Source of the DNA: Argentina anserina
Lineage: Eukaryota; Streptophyta; Magnoliopsida; Rosales; Rosaceae
Assembly (NCBI RefSeq): GCF_933775445.1
Contig: NC_065876.1
Coordinates: 8,556,001 to 8,620,000 of the forward strand
Length of the DNA: 64,000 nucleotides
Direction of reading: 5' to 3'
Part shown: piece after piece, positions 36,542-48,899 of the stretch
Numbering within the stretch: the stretch's first letter is position 1
Layout of the letters: each line of letters opens with the position of its first letter
Program-made: the position numbers and the translations under genes
Notes under the pieces: generated by a model
The model's database searches: none
The model's input: the letters and a program-made list of their open reading frames with translations, nothing else
Told to the model about the DNA's origin: nothing

Positions 36542-38540
36542 CACACTTGTCCACGTGTTATCTGTACTTAGGACATCTCAACCGTTTTGATATTTTAGAA
36601 AAAAGAGGAAATTTATAGATTTCTTACATTTTTTCACTCCAACCACTTTTGTATTACATTCTCTAAAATAAAGTAATTGATGAAAGAGAAAGTTAATTCT
36701 CTAAATTTACAGCAATCTGTAAAAATATAGAGGTAATATTTGTAATAAATTCTCACATATCCCAACACACAATAAATACAAATTCTCAAATATATTGGAC
36801 TAGAAAGAGAGAACCTAAATGCAAAAGATTAGTAATAAATGCATAAAATTATGAGTATATTTGAATATAGAAAATAGTAATAAATTTACTTTAGTTGTAT
36901 AATATTTTGGTGTAATAATAAATGTATATATCTGGAAAATAGAGAAATTGTTGGAGTTAATGTCGGAAAATTATGGAGATTTTTAATTTTGCTTCTCTAT
37001 AATAGATAAATTATGGAGAATCTGTTGGAGATGCTCTTATAGAAACATAAATCTATTTCTCTTTAAACATATCTGGAAAAAAATGTAGTTATCGACATCT
37101 TTTAATTTGAACCAGATGATTGAAACATGAAGATTTGTTTTTTGTATTTTTTGAAGCATGAAGATAATGAGAAATTTTAAATACATACCCCAAATCTCTA
37201 AATACACAACCAATTAAAATTTGTATTCTAATATTTTTACTAAATAAACCACATAAAGAGCCTAAAATGCGCTTAAATAAAAAATCATCAAATACCCTCA
37301 TTATATTTTTATATAGGGCTACTATTTAGTGTGATTAATATATTTATTGATTTACGTTGACATCTTCTAAATGTTCATGTCGGTTCAGTCTAAAAATTCA
37401 TAGGTCATTCATATCGATTACTGTTAGTTATTGTGAATAATTATAGGTTATTCTTTTCATATTCTTCAAACATGAAAATGATTAAAAAAATGAAATATAT
37501 ATATATATACAATTTCGTTGACATTGACGAAGAAAAAAATGAAGAAGATGAATTTTTTTTTATTGTAAGAAGATGAAATCTAATTAAATGAAAAATCAGA
37601 ATTTTCATACACGAATTACCTTGTTCGAAATTTTAAAATAGAATGTTCTATGTTTTTTTATGAAAATTAAAGAATGAATTAATTGTTTGGATTGATTTCC
37701 AATCAAAATAGATGCTACATTAAATTTTTCTTATTTTCTTTGTTTCTAAAAGTAAATATTCCGTCTTTGATGATTTAATTTATTTTTAATTTTCGTAAGT
37801 ATTATGTATGTCTATTTTAATCATTTGAAATTCATGCAAAATGTTATTTGAAATATAGATTGATAGAGATGTATATTAAATGTTTAAGAGTGTGTATTTA
37901 AAACTAAGCTCATAAGCGTATTGAAGAACTTCTTAATTATCATAAATTTGTACAAAAATGGATCCATACATTTTGTAGACAAACCAGGTTTAAGTAGCTA
38001 GATCGAGACTCACTCCATAAATAATCGACGTTCTAGTTTGGGTATATTCTAAGATGTATCGAACTATATCTACGTGATGTTTTAGTACCTTACATATATC
38101 ATAGTATGGATAACTATGAGTTATTAATGTTGGTGTCGATATCCTTGGGAATTATGAGTTATTATTAAGTGTTTTTTTGTTGTCAACATAATGATGAAAG
38201 TATAGCGGTATTTGAACACGGCATTGAAGAAAGTAGACCGAATTAGTTTAATGTCGTGACGAGGTTGTATTCTTACTCTCGAATTAGGTAATTCATGGTT
38301 GATTGAAAATTGGTTATTGTTGAACTCTTTCAACACATCCATATTGTTATTAACAAATGACTTGTAGGGTGTAGCTACAAACATTTATGTCAACTTTATA
38401 TCTTGGTATATATAGAGACCGGCTTCAACCGGTATTTCTAATGATACATGAATGGATCCATACATTTTGTAAAGGTTAACCTTACAAATAATCAACGTGA
38501 GTTTCTCGCAAAGAATGAACCCAACTTCTTTGAGTTTTGT
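36542..38540. other. Intergenic, very AT-rich
   Basis: No gene, array or transposon ends seen. Base composition is strongly AT-biased until about 38550, where the CBF promoter begins. Confidence 0.4.
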
Positions 38541-38549
38541 TTTTTACTC

Positions 38550-39037
38550 TAGCTGTACGTGTCAGATAGAAAGAGAACCGTAAGTTTTTACCCATAGTTT
38601 CCTACCGCGGTATCCTCCAGGGGAGACACTATCTGAGCTGGCAGCCACGTCACACTGTGTTCACACACAGCCAAAACCTTAATCTTCGAAACGTGACAAT
38701 AATTTTCAGTGCACCACATCTCACCTAGTACGTATTATATGCCACCTGTCCGTGAGTCCTGCCCCACCCATAGACCTATCAGTCTCAAACTGAAGCCCCA
38801 CGCCTTGTACCTCACTTACGCAACTTGCGGAAACTTAACCCTGTTACCGCCACCTGTCCCTCGCTTAACTCTCCGTGTCGTCGTGTCCAGTTTCCCCCAG
38901 GCCCCATATCCAAATGTATATAAACCCCTCCCACTGGTCGGTTTAGTTCCATAAGCCCTTCTCAAATTTTCTCCACTACAAAATCTACTCAGTATCACAG
39001 TTACACAGTAGCCTCTCTACTCTCTCAGCAGCCTCAG
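38550..39037 (+). promoter_or_regulatory. Promoter and leader of the CBF/DREB1 gene
   Basis: A TATATAAA box at 38917-38924 lies 114 bp before the ATG and is followed by a pyrimidine-rich leader. Upstream, CCGCGG at 38605-38610 fits the VCGCGB core bound by CAMTA factors, which are known activators of Arabidopsis CBF genes in the cold. ACGT-core words occur at 38557 (TACGTGTC), 38646 (CACGTC) and 38691 (ACGTGAC), fitting bZIP or bHLH input. The sites are seen; their use is inferred. Confidence 0.55.
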
Positions 39038-39775
39038 ATGAGTAACCAGCTCTCCGACTCCAACCAGCAACCCCAAGACTCCTCCTCCTCCATCGACAAG
39101 CCCGAGGCCTCCTCCTTCTCCGACGCCAGCGTCACCTACGGGCGTTCTGCTCACTCCGACGAGGATGTCATATTGGCCTCCAGCAGGCCGAAGAAGCGTG
39201 CCGGGAGGCGAGTGTTCAAGGAGACTCGCCACCCGGTCTACCGAGGCGTGAGGCGGAGGAACAACAACAAGTGGGTGTGCGAGGTCAGGGAGCCGAACAA
39301 GAAGACGAGGATTTGGCTCGGGACGTACCCGACGGCCGAGATGGCCGCGCGGGCTCATGACGTGGCGGCATTGGCGCTTCGAGGAAAGCAAGCCTGCCTC
39401 AATTTCGCTGACTCCGCGTGGCGCCTGCCGGTTCCGGCTTCCCAAGACCAGCTCGACATTCGGAGGGCGGCGGCCGAAGCCGCCGAGACATTCCGGCCTG
39501 AAGAGTTCGGCGGCGTCTGCGAAAGCTGTGACGACGAGAACGTTAAGGAGAACAATGAGAATGATGAGCAAGTGACGATGGACGCCGGAAATGAGAACGA
39601 GGGGTTCTGCCACTTCAACGAGGATGAAGAAGATGTCTTCCACATGCCGAGGTTGCTGACCAGTATGGCGGAAGGTCTGCTGCTTTCTCCGCCTCGTCAT
39701 CACACTGTGAACTGGGCAGCCGATGATGACGTGGAAAGCGAGCAAAACTACAGCCTGTGGAGCTTCTCAATCTGA
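39038..39775 (+). CDS. CBF/DREB1 transcription factor (DREB A-1 subgroup)
   Basis: A 245-residue intronless activator of cold- and drought-response genes, acting in the nucleus on CCGAC (CRT/DRE) promoter elements. The AP2 domain occupies residues about 68-125: [39 protein letters not shown] and LNFADSAW. It is bracketed by the CBF-specific signatures: [16 protein letters not shown] at 51-66 and DSAWR at 125-129. NNNKW replaces the more usual NSGKW. The tail is acidic ([24 protein letters not shown]) and ends with LWSFSI, the CBF activation motif. Length is normal for the family, about 210-260. It is close to the DREB1D/CBF4 or DDF types, but the exact orthologue cannot be assigned by eye. 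GC content is well above the surroundings, as is usual for CBF genes. Confidence 0.97.
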   Translation: MSNQLSDSNQQPQDSSSSIDKPEASSFSDASVTYGRSAHSDEDVILASSRPKKRAGRRVFKETRHPVYRGVRRRNNNKWVCEVREPNKKTRIWLGTYPTAEMAARAHDVAALALRGKQACLNFADSAWRLPVPASQDQLDIRRAAAEAAETFRPEEFGGVCESCDDENVKENNENDEQVTMDAGNENEGFCHFNEDEEDVFHMPRLLTSMAEGLLLSPPRHHTVNWAADDDVESEQNYSLWSFSI

Positions 39776-42700
39776 GTGGATCCACGTACAACGTTGTGGA
39801 AAAACTAGTAGTCATAAAGGCAACACGTGTCCAGTCGTTATGGTGGACAGGTGTCCGTATTGCTTTTAGTATTGTTTCTTTCATTCTCTGTCGAAGAGAT
39901 TTGATATTTCTGCGACGGATTTTTGTCTTTCCCACTTGGGCGATATCAGAAAATCGTGGGAAGCCATTATTGTTGTGTACAAATTTTTACTATATATGAA
40001 CATGATTTTTTGATTGAGAATTTTGCCTTTAATGTTTAACTCTATTACTGTAACGTGGGTGCTTAATTAAAAATGGAAGATATAAGATCTTTTGGTTAGA
40101 TATTGAAACTGGGTGATTCGTCGGGGAATTACATTGCTCAGGTGGTCGTCGATGTTGTAGTTGGCTCTGTAGACTGTAGTTCGTTAAGACAGTTGACGGC
40201 TCTGGTTGATTCAGGTGGGATAGAGAGGCAAAGGGTGTTCGTGTTTCTTTCCATTTTCTACTGAAGTCTGTGAAACTTTGACCTGTACTAATTTCTTTCC
40301 GTACGATCCACGTACTCAGATCCTTTTGGGGTTCTTCTACTAGATAAAGTATCTGGGCCTGTCCTTAGTAGAGCGGGGCGCCAGAAGCCCGAAACAACAA
40401 CAGCCACTAGAAAAGGAAAAGCAGGAGGGGCCTTGGGAAGTGGGAAGTAAATGATTCTATATGGCTTTTCTTAATGTGCAAGGGGACGAGGAAGTTTCAA
40501 GAAACGTCCCCACTCCAAATATGTTTGTGCACGAGTATACATCACTTTAATTGCGAAATTCTTCTAGATTGAACGGATTAACATATATGACAGAAATATA
40601 CTTAATTTTTTAATTAAAAGAATTATGTTTTCATCAGAATAAAGTGTTATTGTAGGCCCGGATCACTGCTTGATAATGTCATGTGTAAGTTTAGGATTGT
40701 AAAATAATGGCTGATACAATAAACAATTATGGTAATTCAATGTTATAAATTAAAGTTACTATAACGAACTTGGTGATAGTTAATTCAATTTTATCTAAAC
40801 AAGCAAGCGTATAAGTCGAGTACAGCTGCACCTCATCCGACATATCTAGTATCAGCCGCAATATATCTTCCGATGATAACATAGGCTAACCACCATAGCT
40901 AAGGCGAGAACTTGTCAAGGACGCAGTCCCACCATGAAAACCTAGGATTCAAAGCAAAATTTGATACCCCCATAGCACATAGAATACAATTGATGAGTTC
41001 GTTTTCCCTTTCTGAAAGACAAATCGTAGTTTTAACTGTTAACCTTTTAATTTTTAATGATAAGTGTGATAACGTGGACAAAGGTTACTTAGGAATCTAG
41101 TGGATATTGTCGCTTGGCTTTATGATAAGAGAATACTTGGAATATTCTTCTAATTAAAGTTGCAGAATCCAAATGTGATGTGTAGACTAACTATGGCGCC
41201 AGCTGGTCTTCTTCCAGTTGGCTAAATAAGTGTTGACTTTGTATTGGCTTCAGCAACCCCTGCCCTTTCTTTATATGCATTGCCTACTTTGTTTGAAGTA
41301 CTGGAAATTTTGACCACATATACGCTAATTTCTGCTATTCTTGGTCGTCCACGGTTGGTGACTGAGAAATTCCTCTAACACGTTTGTCTCACTAAATTAA
41401 TTGATTGTGGGCGGTAGTTCACTTGAAGAATTTCTCTTAATTTGGACAATCGTCTTTTGACAAGAGAGTACATGCAGAAAACCCTCTCATACTTAAGTTA
41501 GTATTTTTCTTAACTATTCTCAACTCTAATAACCAGAATAAGATATTTTACCTCTTGTATATCCCCTTTTTTATATAGTGGAATTTTTCCATTGTCACTA
41601 AATAGCTTTTATGATCATCATTAACTGAGACATTCAAGTGCACTTATGTTTGTTCTCATTCATGTTATCGTTGGTTACAACATTCATGTTTTGTTAATGC
41701 GTCGGTTTCATATCAAACATTCATTAGTCATTATAATCGACTGAATTATGATTGTCATTCAAGTCTCCATCAACTACCTCATTCATCGTTACCTTGATTG
41801 TCATAATTAATTCGCCGCAATAATTATTCATACTTAATCTGTCTTTACTCACGGTAATTATTTCATCTTTATTGTTGGATACTAATATTTTCTTGCTCCC
41901 ACGTCCACTTATATCGTTTTGGTTCTTTTACCTGGAAAATGACTTGGTCGGATAGAGAATTTTTTATTTTTTTCAGTATGAGATGGCCGAGAGTCCAATC
42001 ACAAGAAAAGCAGGACAATATTGAATATATTGATTCGACGTATGCAGAACGAGGCCTGGACAGTGACGTTTGGGTAAGGCTGAAGCAACCCAAATGGAAT
42101 TCTAGCTCAGCTTAATTTGCAGAGAGAGCTTATCATATATGCTCTTTACAGACTCTTAACTTAGAAAATAAACTGCGCGGCTTATCTAATAGTTACTTCG
42201 ATCTCTGAGAAGTACCTCACCTCTACGTACTGAAAAAGTTCATCATCACAAGTAGTCGATACGTGAAATAGGATCAAAAGGAGGTTAGCTCGAGCAATTC
42301 TTACCTTAAAATAGGATCATAACTGAAGGTCGAGTTAGAACTACGTACGTATAACTCAAATGACCAGATGAAGATTGATCGATGATATAGTATCGATCCC
42401 TTTTAAGGTATAGGCTACTGAAGTTGAATTGTGTGACAAGGTGAGTCCATACGCCGACTAAATTGTTTTAACATAAAACCTCATGCATCTTAAGATTTAC
42501 GTGGTTACGTGAAAAAAAAATCGTTACTATTTCCTGCCTAGTTAGCTAACAATTAGTACAGAATAAGTGACCTTATTTGAACCAGACTATCACGTACTTC
42601 TAATTGGTTTCGCCTACAAGAGTGGGCATGCAGGACCTCGATTCTTAAATTTTGTGTATACGCACTACGCAGGCCAAGACCGACAGTCAAACGATGAACG

Positions 42701-43292
42701 GATCGGAAGGTGCTAGTCAGAAACAAACGAATAAAATTTACTAAGATGATCGACTCAAATACTTTAACAGTACGGTTAGTGAAATGGTTTCTGGAGAAAC
42801 CCTTCCGAAGCATACTAGTAAAACTAGGTTGTGCTATACATCCAGCTATACGATACTTAATATGTCGGGGTGGTCCATCTGTGCGTACTTGATGTACGCC
42901 CATCGACACCTTAAAGCTTAAAACGTACTAAGGGGAGATCGAAGAGAACCAAATTAATATTATACAGACCGGGGCTTTAAACGTACAAGAGTGATAAACA
43001 TAGTTGCCAAGAATTAACTTGAGTTGCAGAGAAGGAAAAGATGAAAGACGAAGCTAAGGGGAGAGAAGATGTGGAACCTTTCTTTGATATTTCACGAAAT
43101 GAAAAAACAGTAATGAAATATTACAACACCACACTGTTTATAGTTTATACTTATATAGTCCAAGGAAATTAAAACTAACTCTAACAACATAGTAATTTAA
43201 TATTGACTTTGACCAAGACAAATGTGGCAAGACCATGAGGAGAAATTTTTCTGTGCTACCGTAGTACCACGTGATAATACTCAGTGGTCTAC
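39776..43292. other. Intergenic region downstream of CBF
   Basis: No gene or transposon with clear ends is supported. Short open frames here lack protein-like features. Confidence 0.4.
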
Positions 43293-46036
43293 TAATAGAG
43301 CGTTCTAAACCGTCTATAATAAACCCTGCAAAATGTCATCGTTAGTATAGAATAAGCAGAGATCGTTCAGTCCGGGGAATTGAAAGGAACTCTAAACTTT
43401 TAGTGTTAACAAATAATTGGGGGGGGGGGGGGTTGAGATTGAATATTAACTAATAAAATAAAACCTAAATTACTATTTACATGATCGACTTCTCTTTAAC
43501 AAACTTAAACAAAATTTACCATTACACCACATTATTATAAGTTCGAACCTATCATGCATTCTAATTCGACCAATTACATATTTTTTAGACACCAATACAA
43601 TTAGAGCATTAGGGGATCATCTAATCATGCAAGATTTCAATTAACATTTAGATTGACTTAGGGCCTAATCTAAATTTGCATGCAATCAAATTCAATAACA
43701 CTTAGAGTAGAAATCAAACAAGATTACATTTAAACACCAAATCTTTTTTGGAGACATGTTTCATGTGTGGTGTCACCCACCATGGTTTCACATGTAAATT
43801 TTCAGAATTTTTACCACTTTTAATCAACACAAACCGAACATACTTAGGGCATGATTCAATTTGTGTCAATATGGTTGATGAATCTAGCACTCAAACACAA
43901 TCTTAGGGACTGCATCCAAACACTAAATTCATATACACATATCTGAAAAATAACTAAAAGTATGAGAAAGATGATTAGAACACAACAGTAGAAATACAAA
44001 CTTCAATAATTATAAGAACATAGATTCGGCATAGTCTCAAAAACATATCAAATACAATCTGAAAATTCTAAAACAAATACAAAACCAATATTTCCACATA
44101 AACAACTTAGAATCTTCATAGACAAAGAATTCTAGATTAACACAAATAGACGAAGCCATGTAGATAAATTGCGAGAATCACACGTTGTAGAAATCTAAGA
44201 GGTACGGCTGCAATAAGTGAAACTCGGTGGAGATGGTGAGGTTTTGGGGTGGACGGCTTGGCTAATTTGTGAGGAAAGTTTATGGTGGTGTTTTGGTCGA
44301 GTTTAATCAACACAAACCGAACCTACTTAGGGCATGATTCAATTTGTGTCAATATAGTTGATGAATCTAGCACTCAAACACAATCTTAGGGACTGTATCC
44401 AAGCACTAAATTCATATGCACATATCTGAAAATTAACTAAAAGTATGAGAAAGATGATTAGAACACAACAGTAGAAATACAAACTTCAATAATTATAAGA
44501 ACATAGATTCGACATAGTCTCAAAAACATATCAAATACAATCTGAAAATTCTAAAACTAATACAAAACCAATATTTCCACATAAAAAACTTACAATCTTC
44601 ATAGACAAAGAATTCTAGATTAACACAAATAGACGAAGCCATAGAGATGAGTTGCGAGAATCACACGTTGTAGAAACCTAAGAGGTACGGCTGCAATAAG
44701 TGAAACTCAGTGGAGATGATGAGGTTTTGGGGTGGACGGCTTGGCTAATTTGTGAGGGAAGTTTATGGTGGTGTTTTGGTAGAGTTTAATCAACACAAAC
44801 CGAACCTACTTAGGGCATGATTCAATTTGTGTCAATATAGTTGATGAATCTAGCACTCAAACACAATCTTAGGGACTATATCCAAGCACTAAATTCATAT
44901 GCACATATCTAAAAATTAACTAAAAGTATGAGAAAGATTATTAGAACACAATAGTAGAAATACAAACTTCAATAATTATAGGAACATAGATTCGACATAG
45001 TCTCAAAAACATATCAAATACAATCTGAAAATTCTAAAACAAATACAAAACCAATATTTTCACATAAACAACAACTTACAATCTTCATAGACAAAGAATT
45101 CTAGATTAACACAAATAGACGAAGCCATGAAGATGAGTTGCGAGAATCACACGTTGTAGGAACCTGAGAGGTACGGCTGCAATAAATGAGACTCTGTGGA
45201 GATGATGATGGTTTTAGGGTGGACGGCTTGGCTAATTTGTGAGGAAAGTTTATGGTGGTGTTTTGGTAGAGTTTTGGCTCTTAAATGCTTATGAGAAGTG
45301 ATATTATTTGAGAGGTGAAACCATGTATATATAGAGAAAAGAGGGAGAGCATGGTTGGTTTGAACTTGCCTCTTTCTTCATATTATAATGTCATGTTTTA
45401 ATCCCTTAAATCATGCCATGTTTTATTCCATAAATCATGTCATGTTTTTATTCCTTTAATGATCATCTTATAGCTTTTAGGTTGCATATGTATGGCTCTA
45501 TATCTCTTCTTTTCACTTAATTAATCATTATATTTATTTCTTCCTTCTTCTTTTCTTCTTCCCACGGCAAAGACTTCATCACTTAATTCTCTCAACTTTT
45601 TTTATCTCTTATATTTAATTGTTGCATGACTTGTTGATGATATGACTCCATGTGCATGACTTCTCCTTGTTTTCCTCTAGTATTATCTCTTAAATCCAAT
45701 CTGAAAATAAAATCATAAGTAACACCTAATTAGTTTCGAAACCTAACAAGGATTCATAATGCAAGAAGGACTCTTAAATATCGTCAATGCGACCAAAACG
45801 TAGAAAGATGAAGACTCCTAATCCAACTAGGTTTCCTAGTCCTACTAGGATTCCTACTCAAACTAGGACTCTAGACTAGTTCTGCGTTTTTAACGCATGT
45901 AAGCACAAAAATGGATCCAATACCGCCCAAGGCTCTTACTATAACTCAATGACTCAATAGTATAACAATAAACGTTAAACAAAGTACAAATAGAGGTAAA
46001 AACATGTTAAGAATGTCGCACAAAGTGCTCCTATCA
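43293..46036 (-). repeat. Gypsy 3' LTR expanded by an internal triplication
   Basis: It begins (minus strand) TGATAGGAGCACTTTG like the solo LTR but is 2.7 kb rather than 1.6 kb. Most of the difference is two extra copies of a 483-bp block. A run of 13 G occurs at about 43422, where the other copies have about five. Confidence 0.85.
43821..45269. repeat. 483-bp direct repeat, three copies
   Basis: The landmark TAATCAACACAAACCGAAC starts at 43821, 44304 and 44787, exactly 483 bp apart. The solo LTR at 2300-3896 has this block once. Copies are near-identical, so the expansion is recent relative to the LTR divergence. Confidence 0.92.
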
Positions 46037-46132
46037 AGTACCTCACACTTAGGTTTTGCTAGTCCCTTAGCAAAACAGAACTAAACAAGACATTATTGCC
46101 CCTAAATGATTGCCTCATAATCTCAAAACACA

Positions 46133-47308
46133 AAGCTTTTAAGTTTAAGAATTTGAATGTAAGCACATAAATTCCAAGTTTCATAAACATGCTTCATAAT
46201 ATGAATAAGTCAGATACGAGACAATAAGCATTTAACATGTTTAGTCAATCCAATCCTCATCACAAGAGATACTCTTCTTTTCACTCAGATTCATGGTTAT
46301 CATTCACACACAAGTATATGCAAGAGAAAGGATATTAAGTCATCAAATAACTTGCATATTTCAAAAAATGAAAGTACTTATGAATAACAGAGAAAAACCT
46401 CATTTAACAACTAAGTGCACCAATGGACCAAAACACATAGCTTTAAAGTTTTAGCATTTGAATGTAAGCACATAAATTCCAAGCTTCATAAACATGCTTC
46501 AAGGTATGAATAAGTCAGAAACGAGAAAATAAGCATTTACACATGTTTAGTTAATCTAATACTCCTCACAAGGCATACTCTTTTATTTTCTCTAGGGCTG
46601 GGTAAAAAGCCCGAAGAAGAAAAAAAACCCGGACCGGACCGCCGGGCCCGTCCGGGTGGGCCGGGTTTTTTGCCGGGCTCATATGTTGTCATGTGATAAA
46701 CGGGCCGGGTTTTGTTATGTCCGGGCCGGTCCCGGGCCTTCAAATCTTAAAAAACAAAAACCCGGAAACCCGGGACATTAGGTGTTATTATGTAATTGGC
46801 TTTCGTAAGTGATCATAAACTTATAGAATAGATATAATGACACTGGAACATAACCAAATAACCTTAAACTTAACTAATTTCAATCCCATTATTCCCATTG
46901 TCGTCGCCTCGCACTGCCGATTCGCCGCAAACTAGCCAAAAACAGAGTTAGGCCCGAAAAACCGGGCGGACTCGGCCCGGATGTTACCGGTCTGGGTTTT
47001 ACCCGGGCCTTGCAATTAATTGACCCGGGCCGGGTTTTACCCGGGCCCTGATTTTTTTAGAAAAAAACCCGGCCCGTCACACTACAACCGGGCCGGGCCC
47101 GGGCCCTGAAAAAAAAAGTCCGGGCCGGGCCCGTGCCCAACCCTAATTTTCTCTTAGGTTGATGGCTATATTTCACACACAAGTATATGCAAGAGAATAG
47201 ATAGTAAGGCAACAAATAGCTTGCATATTTCATCAAATGAAAGCACTTTGTGAATAACATTAGGAAAACCTCATTTAACAATTAAGTGCACAAATGGACC
47301 AAAATCAT
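46133..47308. repeat. ~305-bp tandem duplication split by a hAT MITE
   Basis: The first copy (46133-46440) and second copy (46441-46592 plus 47154-47308) share GAATGTAAGCACATAAATTC, CACACACAAGTATATGCAAG and CCTCATTTAACAA. The second copy is interrupted by the element at 46593-47145. The first keeps the unoccupied equivalent of the target site. Confidence 0.85.
46593..47145. mobile_element. hAT-like MITE, 553 bp, CCCGGG-rich
   Basis: The ends TAGGGCTGGG and CCCAACCCTA are inverted repeats with one mismatch. A perfect 8-bp duplication ATTTTCTC flanks it (46585-46592 and 47146-47153). Both subterminal regions are rich in CCCGG, GGGCCGG and CCGGGCC motifs. There is no coding capacity. Confidence 0.9.
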
Positions 47309-48627
47309 ATGCTCAACTCTTGTGATCATCTCCACAAATCAAGATTTGCTCATTTTAAGAATCATTAGGATAATTAGATAAGGTAAATGTTTAGTTTTAG
47401 CTAAAGGCATGGAATATTAAGGAATCACAAAAGTAATCCTATAGACTTAGCAGAGTAAACATCATCCTTATGACATCACACACCATCAAGGGCCGAATAT
47501 AACAAGTTGGCACAATCATCATTCTAACCACAAAGTGAATATGGACAAAGGTAAAGTAAAAATTTTTAGACATTCAATTACAACTCAACTCTAAATCACA
47601 AATGAAAGACAACATAACATTTTTTTTCTTGTCGAGTTCATCATTCATTTTTTTTCTTTTTCGGCAATGCTTGCTTAAAAGCTTATTGATTGTTTTTTCA
47701 AATGTCTTCCACCCCACACTTATTTCATGCATCATCATAACATCATCTCAACAAGAATTCTGCCAAGTCTATAGGACAAGGTAGAGGTAACTATACTAAT
47801 CATGAAGATAACATAGGTGATGAAGAAAAGGCTCAATGTAGGCTTAAATGAGGTTCAACTAAAAGGGGTCTCAAACATGGCACATAAAATGATACATGAC
47901 TATTTGACTAAAGTGGTGGTATTTCTAGAAATAATCCATAAATCATTTTCAAAATCAGAGCATTTTATGACTTAAAAGTTTCAACAATCACAAAAGTGAG
48001 TTCTAGTAAATTATAGAGTCTATTAAAAGCTATGCCACATAGTTATTGAATATGAAAATACTAGTGAGGTTCATGAACAACCACGAAATTTCATATTACA
48101 TCTCATGAAGAAAGTACATATGGGCTAAAAAACTCACAGATTGTTATGGACTTAAACTAACGAAACATGTATGTCATATTACATTCAATCCAAATCTCAC
48201 ATGTTCATACCAAGTCAACATCATCAATGAAACTTACAATTCAATTCTTATGGAATGTAAAACCATCATCTATGTATTTAGATACATAATCATCCTAGAC
48301 TTTAGGAACATCCTAAGACTCAATTGACTCAAATAAAGCAAACACATTTTTAAAAACTTTTTTTAACAGAAACAAACAAACACAAAGCAGACTTGTAAAC
48401 CTACCTCACACTTAGAAAATTACATTGTCCTCAATGTAAGCTCAATAGTAAGAAAGTAATTCACAAGCATTGAATAAGATGACATATCAACACATATACA
48501 ATTCAACCATAAAAGTGAAGGGATTAGAAAATTCAAACTCTCGTAGACGACTCATCCACAAATACGGTTGAAATGAGTTGCCTCACATGCAGCACTTGAG
48601 TTTTATAATCTCTCAGCCTAGACTCTC

Positions 48628-48894
48628 TCATGTACTTTCTCCGTTAGGCGCATCTCTCACAATTGTCTCCTCATACGTGTGCTCCTCAAATGGCTCATAG
48701 TAGGGCTTAAGTCGATGCTCAGTCACCTTAAATGTCTTCCATGTTGTATCGCTTTGAATCTCAACTGCACTATGAGCAAATACGTTAGTAACAACATATG
48801 GGTCAACCCAATGCGAACGAAGTTTTCTTGGAAACAACATAACCTCGAATGGAATAACATAACTTTCTGGCCCAATTGAAACTTCTTTCCTCAA
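48628..48894 (-). pseudogene. Gypsy pol C-terminal (integrase tail) fragment
   Basis: An 88-codon open frame includes LFPRKLRSHWVDPYVVTNVF and VTEHRLKPYYEPFEEH, the usual ending of plant gypsy integrase without a chromodomain. Upstream homology stops at a T-rich tract near 48900. It is a fragment only, with no catalytic residues. Confidence 0.8.
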
Positions 48895-48899
48895 ATCAT

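Noticed and set aside
38709..38998. 60-81 codon frames just upstream of CBF on both strands
   Set aside because: They overlap the TATA box and leader of CBF and have no homology.
39017..39745. 242-codon frame antisense to the CBF gene
   Set aside because: A shadow of GC-rich codon usage in CBF. It has no domains, while the sense strand has an intact AP2 domain and family signatures.
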